Origin: an uncultured Apibacter sp.
GTDB lineage: Bacteria; Bacteroidota; Bacteroidia; Flavobacteriales; Weeksellaceae
Length of the DNA: 64,000 bases
Reading direction: 5' to 3'
Assembly (NCBI GenBank): GCA_945280365.1
Contig: CALYQD010000002.1
Coordinates: 62,001-126,000 of the forward strand
The notes beneath the pieces were generated by a model. It was not told where the DNA came from. It did no database searches and saw only the letters and a program-made list of their open reading frames with translations. Made by a program: the position numbers and the translations under genes. Below, piece after piece: positions 27,641 to 35,793 of the stretch. The stretch's first letter is position 1. Every line of letters begins with the position of its first letter.

Positions 27641-28741
27641 TTAATTTGTTTTTTTATAACTTAATATCGCAACTGTATTTAATACAATAGCAAAAATTAT
27701 TATTACAAATAATTGATGTGATATATCAGCTAAGGTACTTCCTTTCATATAAACTAATCTTATTACTTCTATAAAATAACGTACAGGATTAAACATGGTA
27801 ACAATTTGTGCCCATCTGGGCATGCTGCTGATAGGGGTATATATTCCCCCTAATAGAAAAAATATAATTATAATAAAAAATAATACAAACATCGCTTGTT
27901 GTTGCGTAGATGAATAATTAGATATAATCAATCCTAATCCTGTAAACGCAATGAGATAAAAAAAACAAAAAATGTATATAATGTATATATGTCCAGAAGG
28001 AACTAGTCCATAAATAAGCCAGGCTATAGTCATCCCTAGAGTAAGTATGAACATTCCCATTCCCCAAAAAGGTATCAACTTTCCTATTATAAAAATGTAC
28101 TTTGGAATAGGTGTAACATTGATTTGTTCAATTGTTCCAGCTTCTTTTTCTTTAACAATATTCAACGAAGAAAGAGCTCCGCCTATGATACTAAGCAACA
28201 TAACCAAAATCCCCGGAACCATAAAATTACGATAATTCATTTCAATATTATACATATAATAAGGTTTAATAATGATCTGTCCCGAACTTTGAGACTGATT
28301 TTTCAAATCAAGATTATATGCTGCTAAAATTTGTCCTAAGTAAGAAGAACCTAGCCCCGCTTTCTGTCCATTTATGGCGTTTACAGATAGCATTACTTCG
28401 GCAGCTTTTTCCCTTATAAAAGTGTTTTCAAAATCATGAGGAATTTCCAAAATCAAATCTGCCTGATTTCTCTCCACAATTTTCAAAGCCTCGGAATAGG
28501 AAGTGGAATAATCTGCTAATTTAAAATATCCGGAGGAGATCACTTTTTGTATCAATTTTCGAGAAGCAGTACTATGATCATTATCTATTACGCTTAATAA
28601 TATATTTTTCTGCTCAAAGGTAGCCGCCCAAGGCAATATAAGTAATTGAAAAACAGGCATAAATAACACCATTCTTAATATAGTTTTATTCCTGAATATT
28701 TGAAGAAATTCTTTTTCCAATAAAAATTTTAACGCTCTCAT
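27641..28741 (-). CDS. ABC-2 type exporter permease (YbhR/YbhS-like), second copy
   Basis: A 366-residue inner-membrane subunit of the exporter. It has one N-terminal helix (about 22-42), a periplasmic domain of about 130 residues, and five C-terminal helices (about 175-365). The ABC2_membrane features VKEKEAGTIEQINVTPIPKYIFIIGKLIPF and GGIYTPISSMPRWAQ are clear. It overlaps the preceding permease gene by 4 bases and is the last gene of the minus-strand operon. Two different permeases most likely form a heterodimer driven by the two ATPases encoded upstream. Confidence 0.9.
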   Translation of the reverse strand: MRALKFLLEKEFLQIFRNKTILRMVLFMPVFQLLILPWAATFEQKNILLSVIDNDHSTASRKLIQKVISSGYFKLADYSTSYSEALKIVERNQADLILEIPHDFENTFIREKAAEVMLSVNAINGQKAGLGSSYLGQILAAYNLDLKNQSQSSGQIIIKPYYMYNIEMNYRNFMVPGILVMLLSIIGGALSSLNIVKEKEAGTIEQINVTPIPKYIFIIGKLIPFWGMGMFILTLGMTIAWLIYGLVPSGHIYIIYIFCFFYLIAFTGLGLIISNYSSTQQQAMFVLFFIIIIFFLLGGIYTPISSMPRWAQIVTMFNPVRYFIEVIRLVYMKGSTLADISHQLFVIIIFAIVLNTVAILSYKKTN

Positions 28742-29844
28742 AACCTGTTTTTAAACATTTTAACACTTATTACCAACAAAAAAAGAGTCATTCCAATAAG
28801 AATCAGACATTCCTTCCAGATAGCAAAAAATCCAAGTCCTTTTATCATTACATCCTTAACGGCAGTTATAAACCAAGTTGCAGGTAAAATGGTTGAAATA
28901 ACTCTAAGCGGTAAAGGCATGTTTTCTACCGGAAAAATAAGTCCTGAAAGTAATAAGGTAGGCAGCATCAATCCCATTGCTGAAATTAACATGGCCGCTT
29001 GTTGAGTTTCCGTAATAGAAGAGATCAAAAGTCCCAGAGATAAAGTTGAAAGAATAAAAATTGTACATAAAAAAATTAGTAATACTAAATTTCCGGCAAT
29101 TGGTACTTCTAAAATTGTTACAGATATGATTAATATAGAAAATACATCTATTAAAGATACTATAAAATAAGGAACCACTTTAGCTAACACAATACTGATA
29201 GGCTTTACCGGAGAGACCAGCAATATTTCCATCGTGCCTTGTTCTTTTTCCTTAACTATGGAAATAGAGGTCATCATACAACAAATAAGCATAAGTACCA
29301 GTCCCATAATTCCAGGCACAAAATTATATGCACTTTCCAACTGAGGATTATATAGCATTTTTACTTGGCTTTTAATTATATATGATCCTGAACCTAATTT
29401 ATTCATTTGTTGATTTTGATAGTCCCCTATGATTTGTTGCAAATAACTAACAACCGTAGATGCTTCATTTGGATCAGATGCATCTACTATAAGTTGTACC
29501 TCACTAACTCCCTGATGATATAAATCTTTATCAAATCCTTGAGGAATTACTACGGCCAGTTTGGCTTTTCCTAAACGGAAGAATTGTTCTACCTCTTCTA
29601 ATTTATTAAGGTAGCCGGTAAGATCAAAATATTTACTAGCATTTAATCGTTCAATTAATTGCCTTGATTCAATTGTTTTAGAATCATCTAAAACGATAAA
29701 AGAAGTATTTTTAATTTCAGTCGTTATCGCAAAGCCAAAAATCATAAGTAGAGCTATAGGCATTATTAAAAGCATAAGCATAGTTCGGAAATCACGTGTA
29801 ATATGAAAGATTTCTTTTTTTATAAAGCTAAAAAATTGATTCAT
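28738..29844 (-). CDS. ABC-2 type exporter permease (YbhR/YbhS-like), first copy
   Basis: A 368-residue permease with the same plan as its neighbour: an N-terminal helix (about 22-40), an extracytoplasmic domain, and a C-terminal membrane block with VKEKEQGTMEILLVSPVKPISIVLAKVVPY and GLIFPVENMPLPLR. It is 36 bases downstream of the second ATPase gene and overlaps the next permease by 4 bases, indicating co-translation. The pair moves the substrate across the inner membrane into the HlyD/TolC conduit. Confidence 0.9.
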   Translation of the reverse strand: MNQFFSFIKKEIFHITRDFRTMLMLLIMPIALLMIFGFAITTEIKNTSFIVLDDSKTIESRQLIERLNASKYFDLTGYLNKLEEVEQFFRLGKAKLAVVIPQGFDKDLYHQGVSEVQLIVDASDPNEASTVVSYLQQIIGDYQNQQMNKLGSGSYIIKSQVKMLYNPQLESAYNFVPGIMGLVLMLICCMMTSISIVKEKEQGTMEILLVSPVKPISIVLAKVVPYFIVSLIDVFSILIISVTILEVPIAGNLVLLIFLCTIFILSTLSLGLLISSITETQQAAMLISAMGLMLPTLLLSGLIFPVENMPLPLRVISTILPATWFITAVKDVMIKGLGFFAIWKECLILIGMTLFLLVISVKMFKNRL

Positions 29845-29880
29845 GCCTTTTACTATTATATTCCTTTTTATTACAATTAT

Positions 29881-30612
29881 TTATTCCCTTTTTGCTCCCC
29901 TTGCTAGTAATTGAAAAACTTCATCCATCGTATCAACTTGATATTTTTGACGAAGACCTGAGGGGGTATCCAAAGCCACTATTTTACTGTCAACCATAAT
30001 TGAAACCCGATTGCAATATTCTGCCTCGTCCATATAATGAGTAGTTACAAAAATAGTTATGCCATTTGTAGAAGCCTGATATATCATTTCCCAAAATGTC
30101 CTTCGGGCTATAGGGTCTACCCCACCGGTAGGCTCATCTAAAAAAACGATTTCTGGTGAATGAAAAGTGGATACTGCGAATGAAACTTTTTGTTTAATTC
30201 CTAAAGGCAATGATTTAACTAAGGTATCTCGTTCTGCTTCTAATGTAAGTTCACGTAAAGACACTTCGGTTTTTAGCTTTATATCTTTCGAACTCATACC
30301 GTAAATTCCACCAAACACACGCATATTTTCTTTTATAGTAAGATCTTCATATAATGAAAACTTCTGACTCATATATCCTATATTCTTCTTTATTTTATCA
30401 GCATCTTTATAAATATCATATCCTGCCACTTTTCCCTCCCCCGAAGTAGGACTCAACAAACCGCACAACATCTTAATGGCTGTTGTTTTTCCTGCTCCGT
30501 TAGCCCCTAAAAACCCAAAAATTTCACCTTTAGAAACTTCAAAACTGATATGATTAACCGCTGTAAAATCTCCAAATTTTTTAGTTAATTCTTTCGTTAC
30601 TATTGACTTCAT
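29881..30612 (-). CDS. ABC exporter ATP-binding subunit, second copy (degenerate signature)
   Basis: A 243-residue nucleotide-binding subunit. It has Walker A GANGAGKTT (about 36-44), Walker B IVFLDEP, and H-loop TTH. The ABC signature is altered to LPLGIKQK instead of LSGGxxQ. This substitution is also seen in the second half of the E. coli double-ATPase YbhF, so the gene corresponds to that half. It overlaps the first ATPase gene by 32 bases. The paired sites are therefore likely asymmetric, with one consensus and one degenerate site. Confidence 0.9.
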   Translation of the reverse strand: MKSIVTKELTKKFGDFTAVNHISFEVSKGEIFGFLGANGAGKTTAIKMLCGLLSPTSGEGKVAGYDIYKDADKIKKNIGYMSQKFSLYEDLTIKENMRVFGGIYGMSSKDIKLKTEVSLRELTLEAERDTLVKSLPLGIKQKVSFAVSTFHSPEIVFLDEPTGGVDPIARRTFWEMIYQASTNGITIFVTTHYMDEAEYCNRVSIMVDSKIVALDTPSGLRQKYQVDTMDEVFQLLARGAKRE

Positions 30613-31492
30613 TCTTTTTCATTAAATAAATAAAACAATCTTCAATTCCCGGCTGTATTTCTTTAATTTCAGCACCGGCTATTTCTGTCATTTCTTTTTT
30701 GAACGTTACATGTAAATATTCACCGAATATATAACAGCTGTTAATTTCTTTTTGATTACGCAAATGCAAAAGAAGCTTATAATTATTCTCTGATCTCACA
30801 GCGTATAGCTTAAAAGGATATTCATTAGTAATTTGTATAGGAGTATTTACAGAAAGTATCTTACCTCCCTGAATTAATGCAATTTTATCACATAAACTGG
30901 CCTCATCCATATATGGTGTAGAAACCATAATCGTGATATTTTGTTCTTTAAGTCGAGTCAGCATATCCCAAAATTCTTTACGTGAAACCGGATCTACTCC
31001 TGTAGTTGGCTCATCTAAAAATAAAACTGAAGGCTTATGGATTAACGCACAACATAAAGCAAGTTTTTGCTTCATTCCTCCGGAAAGTTTACCTGCTCTT
31101 CTTTTCTTAAATGGTTCTATTTGAATATAAATATCTTTAATTAAATCATAGTTCTCATCTACAGTAGTATTAAAAACCTGAGCAAAAAAATTGAGATTTT
31201 CTTCAATAGTTAGATCTTGATACAGAGAAAATTTACCCGGCATATAGCCAACAATTTCGCGTATTCTTGAAAAATCTTTTTTAACATCAAATCCCTCCAC
31301 TGTTGCTTCTCCCCTATCTGCTACTAATAAGGTAGTCAATATTCTGAATAGCGTCGTTTTTCCTGCTCCATCCGGCCCAATCAAACCAAATAGCTCTCCT
31401 TTATTTATTTGGATGGAAATATCTTGTAAAGCTTTTACCGGAACTTTTCCCGTATAAGTCTTTGAAATATTTTGTATTGAAATAGTATTCAT
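30581..31492 (-). CDS. ABC exporter ATP-binding subunit, first copy
   Basis: A 303-residue ATPase with Walker A GPDGAGKTT (about 37-45), consensus signature LSGGMKQKLAL and Walker B VLFLDEPTTGVDP. The usual H-loop His is not evident (STPYMDE where many have STHYMDE). A C-terminal extension of about 70 residues follows the core. It corresponds to the first half of YbhF. The missing H-loop His, combined with the degenerate signature of the partner, suggests that only one composite site hydrolyses ATP; this is inference. It lies 62 bases downstream of the HlyD-type gene. Confidence 0.9.
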   Translation of the reverse strand: MNTISIQNISKTYTGKVPVKALQDISIQINKGELFGLIGPDGAGKTTLFRILTTLLVADRGEATVEGFDVKKDFSRIREIVGYMPGKFSLYQDLTIEENLNFFAQVFNTTVDENYDLIKDIYIQIEPFKKRRAGKLSGGMKQKLALCCALIHKPSVLFLDEPTTGVDPVSRKEFWDMLTRLKEQNITIMVSTPYMDEASLCDKIALIQGGKILSVNTPIQITNEYPFKLYAVRSENNYKLLLHLRNQKEINSCYIFGEYLHVTFKKEMTEIAGAEIKEIQPGIEDCFIYLMKKNEVNSNERIN

Positions 31493-31554
31493 TATCTTTT
31501 GCTAAAAAAGATTTTGTAATTATTCTTCCCTAAATTTTGAAGCTGATATTAATT

Positions 31555-32454
31555 TTATCTAAAATCCACATCTCCATACATACCAATCTTAATCAGTCCA
31601 TCTGTATTGGTAACAGCAATTTTTACTGCGTACACCAAATTTTGACGTTCATCTTTTGTCTGAATAGTTTTCGGAGTAAATTCTGCTTTATCGGATATCC
31701 ATGTTATAGTTCCCGGATATGACTTTTGTTTATCTTCATTAATATTTATAAAAACAGTTACCTTTTCACCAATCTTTACTTTTTCTAATTGTTCAGAAAC
31801 TATATAGGCACGTAAAAACAAATTTTTTGTATCAGCGATTTTATAAAGTGCTTTTCCTTGAGTCACTACTTCCTTCTCTTCCACATATTTATTCAATACA
31901 GTTCCCTGAATCGGATTTATGATTTTGCATTTTCTTAATTGATCTTCTATTTGCGATACTTGAACATTATTCGTATTACTTTCTTCATCCAGTCCGTTTA
32001 CTGAAGTTGAAAGCGTATTGACTTGAGCATTTAAAGATTTTTTAAGAACTTCAATCTGAGAATTAGCATCATCAAGCTGTTTTTGGGTTGCCGCATTATC
32101 TGCCAATAATCTTTGGATTCTCCTTCTTTCAAATTCGGCTTTAGCAATTTGCTCTTTAATAGAGGATACTTGAACAGAGATATCAGGCTTTTTTACCTGA
32201 ATTGCTTTATTTGTAGCAAGAAGCTGTCTCTTCTTCAAATACAGCTGAATACTGTCAATATAACCCACATATTGTCCTTTAGTTAATATATCTCCTTCTA
32301 TAATTTGAAATGATTCCAATTTCCCATTGGCTTCTGATGAAACAATTACTTCGGTAGATTCGAATGTCCCAGATGCATCATGCTCAAATTTATTTCGATT
32401 ACAGGAAAACATAATCATAAATGTTCCTATGGCTAATACTATAGACTGTTTCAT
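31555..32454 (-). CDS. HlyD/YbhG-type periplasmic adaptor lipoprotein
   Basis: This is the membrane-fusion subunit of the ABC exporter. The start at 32454 is preferred over the upstream in-frame ATG at 32514 because it yields a proper lipoprotein signal (MKQSIVLAIGTFMIMFSC, lipid Cys at 18) and leaves 4 bases after the TolC-type gene instead of a 56-base overlap. A biotinyl-lipoyl half (VIVSSEANGKLESF, EGDILTKGQYVGYID) precedes a coiled-coil hairpin (about 80-160). The second half (IINPIQGTVLNKYVEEKEVV) and a beta-barrel domain follow. It connects the permeases to the TolC-like channel encoded upstream. Confidence 0.9.
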   Translation of the reverse strand: MKQSIVLAIGTFMIMFSCNRNKFEHDASGTFESTEVIVSSEANGKLESFQIIEGDILTKGQYVGYIDSIQLYLKKRQLLATNKAIQVKKPDISVQVSSIKEQIAKAEFERRRIQRLLADNAATQKQLDDANSQIEVLKKSLNAQVNTLSTSVNGLDEESNTNNVQVSQIEDQLRKCKIINPIQGTVLNKYVEEKEVVTQGKALYKIADTKNLFLRAYIVSEQLEKVKIGEKVTVFININEDKQKSYPGTITWISDKAEFTPKTIQTKDERQNLVYAVKIAVTNTDGLIKIGMYGDVDFR

Positions 32455-32458
32455 ATTT

Positions 32459-33724
32459 CTAATTTCCTTGTGTATATTTATAATTATAGATACTTTGTAA
32501 AAATTGCATTTCATGTAAAGATTGTGTTACACGTGCTTTATTTTCAGCATTGATATCTTGTATCAGATCGTTCATTTGATAAATACCATTTTTATATTTA
32601 CTTTCTCCTGCTATTTTTACGCGATTCCTCAGCTGAATAATTTCTTTATCTTTAACCATAAGCATTTTATATTTAACTATTTCATTTTGAATTTGCGTTA
32701 ATTGCACATTTGTATTAAATAAAAAGGTTTCTTTTTGCGTTTCTAACGAATTCATTTCATTCCTTATCAATCTATATTCATTTTTTTTAGTATATAAATT
32801 ACCGATATTCCAACTTAATCGCACTCCTCCTACCGCATAAGTCCTAAAATCCGAATTCAGCATATTCAACCCCGGTCTTCCAAAACCTCCTTGGGCGAAA
32901 AGTGAAAATTTAGGCATATTTTTAGCTTTAATAGTGCTTTCTTGAGATTCATATAACAAATTCTGCTTCTCATACATTTTAAGCTCCGGACGATTAATTT
33001 CTTCGCTAAAATCTATATTGTTATCAGGAAGAATAAGCTTTGCCTTTTCACTTATTTCTTCATGAATAAATAAAGAAAGCATTTTTATATAAGCTATTCG
33101 TAGAGTTGTTAATTCAATCCTTTTTTGATCGGTATTTAATAATTCGACTCTAATTAAATCCTGATCGGAAACCATGGCTACTCCATTTTTCAACATTGCA
33201 CTCACTAGTTCGTAATTGGTTTGTAAATCAGAAGTTAATACATCAAGCTGTTTTAATTGCTCATCAATAGTAAGAATTCCAAAATACAATTGGTTAATTT
33301 TATCTCTTATTGAATATAAGTTCACTTCAAGTTTTTGTTTTTCGAAATCTGAGTTTGCTTGCGTAATTTTACTCTGCGATCTTGTAGCTCCGCCATCCCA
33401 TATTAATTGTGATACCTCTAGTGTTATCTTATACTGATCCTTATTCATTTCAGGAATATGTATTCCCGGAATTTTTACTGGAATTTTAGTTACTTCGGAC
33501 TGATATGAAGCCTGCCCTCCCAATGAAACCTGAGGCAAATAATTCTTAGCCAAGTTATCTAAATTATAATCTTTAGCCAACGATATTAAATCATATTGTC
33601 GTATTAATGGGTAATTATCCTTTGCTTTTCTCTGACATTCCTCAAGACTTATTTCCTGAATTTGAGAAAACAATAGACATGGAAATAAGCAGATTTGCAA
33701 TAAGATGTGTATTTTTGTTTTCAT
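32459..33724 (-). CDS. TolC-like outer-membrane efflux protein
   Basis: A 421-residue outer-membrane channel with a signal peptide (hydrophobic core IHILLQICLFPCLLF, cleavage after FSQ near residue 21) and two OEP repeats. Typical elements are ISLEECQRKAKDNYP at the mature start, LIWDGGATRSQ and VRLSWNIGNLYTKKNEY in the barrel strands, and long amphipathic helices. It lies 10 bases downstream of the TetR gene and 4 bases upstream of the adaptor, so the exporter, channel and regulator form one operon. Confidence 0.9.
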   Translation of the reverse strand: MKTKIHILLQICLFPCLLFSQIQEISLEECQRKAKDNYPLIRQYDLISLAKDYNLDNLAKNYLPQVSLGGQASYQSEVTKIPVKIPGIHIPEMNKDQYKITLEVSQLIWDGGATRSQSKITQANSDFEKQKLEVNLYSIRDKINQLYFGILTIDEQLKQLDVLTSDLQTNYELVSAMLKNGVAMVSDQDLIRVELLNTDQKRIELTTLRIAYIKMLSLFIHEEISEKAKLILPDNNIDFSEEINRPELKMYEKQNLLYESQESTIKAKNMPKFSLFAQGGFGRPGLNMLNSDFRTYAVGGVRLSWNIGNLYTKKNEYRLIRNEMNSLETQKETFLFNTNVQLTQIQNEIVKYKMLMVKDKEIIQLRNRVKIAGESKYKNGIYQMNDLIQDINAENKARVTQSLHEMQFLQSIYNYKYTQGN

Positions 33725-33734
33725 AAACTCATTA

Positions 33735-34346
33735 TTATTCTAGCTTTAACATTGATTTTAACCATATTGGTACTAATATTTTCCGCTCTTCTATGAAATG
33801 TTCATATTTTTTTTCATCCATTTTATTAAAATATTTCAAACTTGGACGTCCTATTATTGGAAAAATGGATAGGGAAATCAAATTCATAAAAAAATGTAGA
33901 GCAGTAAAGTTTAATTTTTCTTTAGCTATTTGTTCATTTATTTGTTCAAACATATAACTGTCTTTTATAAATCCCGTTGGAATTTTAATTTTATCGTATA
34001 GAAATTGTGGATTTACCTGTAATTCACTAAACAAAAAAATGGGTAATTCAGGATTTTTAGATAGTCCTTCTATATATCTACACACAGCTGCATCAATCTT
34101 CTCAGATAAATTTGTATCATTATTATTAATTATATTATCTATATAAGAAAACATTTCTTGGATACATTCTTTCATTACTATTTCAAATAAATTTTCTTTA
34201 CTTCTATAATAATAATTTAATAGAGCTAGATTTATATTGGCTTCTTTTGCTATATCTCGAGTTCGCGTCATACCAAAACCTTTTTTTATAAAAACACGCT
34301 TTGCTGCTTCCTTAATTTTTTGCTCTGTAGATATATCTTTTACCAT
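33735..34346 (-). CDS. TetR-family transcriptional regulator of the ABC exporter operon
   Basis: A 203-residue repressor with an N-terminal helix-turn-helix (about 9-55): IKEAAKRVFIKKGFGMTRTRDIAKEANINLALLNYYYRSKENLF, the classic TetR pattern. The C-terminal ligand domain resembles that of CecR/YbiH-type regulators, which control YbhGFSR-like exporters in enterobacteria. It is the first gene of the operon. The palindrome at 34386-34400 overlaps the promoter region just upstream, which suggests self-repression. Confidence 0.9.
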   Translation of the reverse strand: MVKDISTEQKIKEAAKRVFIKKGFGMTRTRDIAKEANINLALLNYYYRSKENLFEIVMKECIQEMFSYIDNIINNNDTNLSEKIDAAVCRYIEGLSKNPELPIFLFSELQVNPQFLYDKIKIPTGFIKDSYMFEQINEQIAKEKLNFTALHFFMNLISLSIFPIIGRPSLKYFNKMDEKKYEHFIEERKILVPIWLKSMLKLE

Positions 34347-34364
34347 ATATTAATTTTTCATTTC

Positions 34365-34372
34365 CAAAATTA
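34365..34372 (-). promoter_or_regulatory. -7 promoter box TAATTTTG of the TetR-exporter operon
   Basis: TAnnTTTG on the minus strand, 18 bases before the TetR start codon. Confidence 0.6.
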
Positions 34373-34385
34373 TCAATTAACTTAT

Positions 34386-34400
34386 TGCAATTGTATTGCA
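34386..34400 (-). promoter_or_regulatory. candidate TetR operator TGCAAT-N3-ATTGCA
   Basis: A perfect 6-base inverted repeat with a 3-base spacer, placed 13 bases upstream of the -7 box, where it would overlap the -33 region. The position is as expected for a TetR repressor controlling its own operon. Confidence 0.55.
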
Positions 34401-34740
34401 TTTTTTATACCACCAACAAATTTTAAAATAAATATATTTAATTTTTTGATTTAATCAAATGTTTAATTTATTTTTCATTTCTCTAGATGTATTTATAGAA
34501 ATTATTTTTTTATGTTCTTAATATGCCTATTTCAAATTTTGAAATGATAAAACAACATTAAAAAAAATAAGAATATTAAAAAAAATAAATAATTATTACA
34601 ATAAATTATTATATTCAATTATCAAATCGATATATTATTGAAAAAAAACATCGATTTAGATAAAATTTTACTATAAATAACAGAGATATAAGAATATAAA
34701 CTTATAAAATCTAAATTTTGTTAGTTCATACTATTTAATG
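34401..34740. other. long AT-rich gap between divergent operons
   Basis: No gene, RNA or strong hairpin was seen. The stretch is mostly A/T runs and separates the minus-strand exporter promoter from the plus-strand pdhA promoter. Confidence 0.5.
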
Positions 34741-34748
34741 TAAATTTG
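34741..34748 (+). promoter_or_regulatory. -7 promoter box TAAATTTG of pdhA-pdhC
   Basis: Exact TAnnTTTG match ending 18 bases before the pdhA start codon. Confidence 0.7.
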
Positions 34749-34766
34749 CATGTCAAATTGTAAAGG

Positions 34767-35771
34767 ATGAAAGAATTTAGTAAAGAAGTATACCTCAAGT
34801 GGTTTGAGGATATGACTATGTGGAGAAGATTTGAAGACAAAGCTCGTTCTCTATATTTAAAAGATAAAATCAGAGGTTTTTTGCATTTATATAATGGTCA
34901 GGAAGCTATTGCAGCAGGTTTTACACATGCAATGGATATCGCAAAAGACAAGATCATTACCTCTTATCGTTGTCATGCTCACGCATTAGCTATGGGATTA
35001 GATCCTAAAGTAGCTATGTCAGAATTATGCGGTAAAGCCACTGGTTCCTCTCAGGGTTTAGGTGGATCTATGCACCTATTTAGTCGTGAACACAATGTGT
35101 ATGGTGGTCACGGAATAGTAGGTGGTCATATTCCATTAGGTGCCGGTATAGCTTTTGCCGACAAGTATTTTGAACGTGATGGAGTAACTATTTGCTACAT
35201 GGGTGACGGTGCAGTAAGACAAGGCACCCTACATGAAACTTTCAATATGGCTATGAACTGGAAATTACCAGTTGTATTTGTTTGTGAAAACAACCAATAC
35301 GCAATGGGTACTTCAGTTGAAAGAACCACCAACAATTTAGATATTTATCAATTAGGTTTAGGATATGAAATGCCTTGCGCTCCGGTAGATGGAATGAACC
35401 CTGAAACCGTTGCTGAAGCAGCATTTGAAGCTATAGAAAGGGCTAGAAGAGGTGACGGTCCTACTTTCCTTGAAGCAAGAACTTATCGTTTTAGAGGACA
35501 CTCCATGTCTGATGCAGAACCTTATAGAACAAAAGAAGAAGTTGAAGAGCACAAAAAAGAAGATCCTATTCTTCTTGTTAAACATAAAATCTTGTCTAAT
35601 AATTGGGCTAGCATGGAAGAATTAGACCAAATAGATAAAAGAATTAAGGATGAAATGAACGAAGTAGGTAAGTTTGCAGAAGATGCTCCTTATGCAAGTG
35701 ATGACGTATTATATAAATATATCTATTCAGAACCAAATTATCCTTTTTTAGATAAATTAGAAAACCAATAA
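34767..35771 (+). CDS. pdhA: pyruvate dehydrogenase E1 component, alpha subunit
   Basis: A 334-residue thiamine-diphosphate enzyme subunit. It shows the substrate/TPP face GGSMHLFSREHNVYGGHGIVGGHIPLGAGIAFA. The TPP-magnesium motif runs from GDGAVRQGTLHETFNMA to CENNQYAMGT (GDG...NN, about 152-179). The phosphorylation-loop region RFRGHSMSDAEPYR is typical of alpha subunits. It decarboxylates pyruvate and passes the acetyl group to the lipoyl arm of E2. It is followed 22 bases later by the E2 gene. The E1 beta subunit required for activity is not in this window and must be encoded elsewhere. Confidence 0.95.
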   Translation: MKEFSKEVYLKWFEDMTMWRRFEDKARSLYLKDKIRGFLHLYNGQEAIAAGFTHAMDIAKDKIITSYRCHAHALAMGLDPKVAMSELCGKATGSSQGLGGSMHLFSREHNVYGGHGIVGGHIPLGAGIAFADKYFERDGVTICYMGDGAVRQGTLHETFNMAMNWKLPVVFVCENNQYAMGTSVERTTNNLDIYQLGLGYEMPCAPVDGMNPETVAEAAFEAIERARRGDGPTFLEARTYRFRGHSMSDAEPYRTKEEVEEHKKEDPILLVKHKILSNNWASMEELDQIDKRIKDEMNEVGKFAEDAPYASDDVLYKYIYSEPNYPFLDKLENQ

Positions 35772-35793
35772 AAACACGAATCAAAACCAAATT

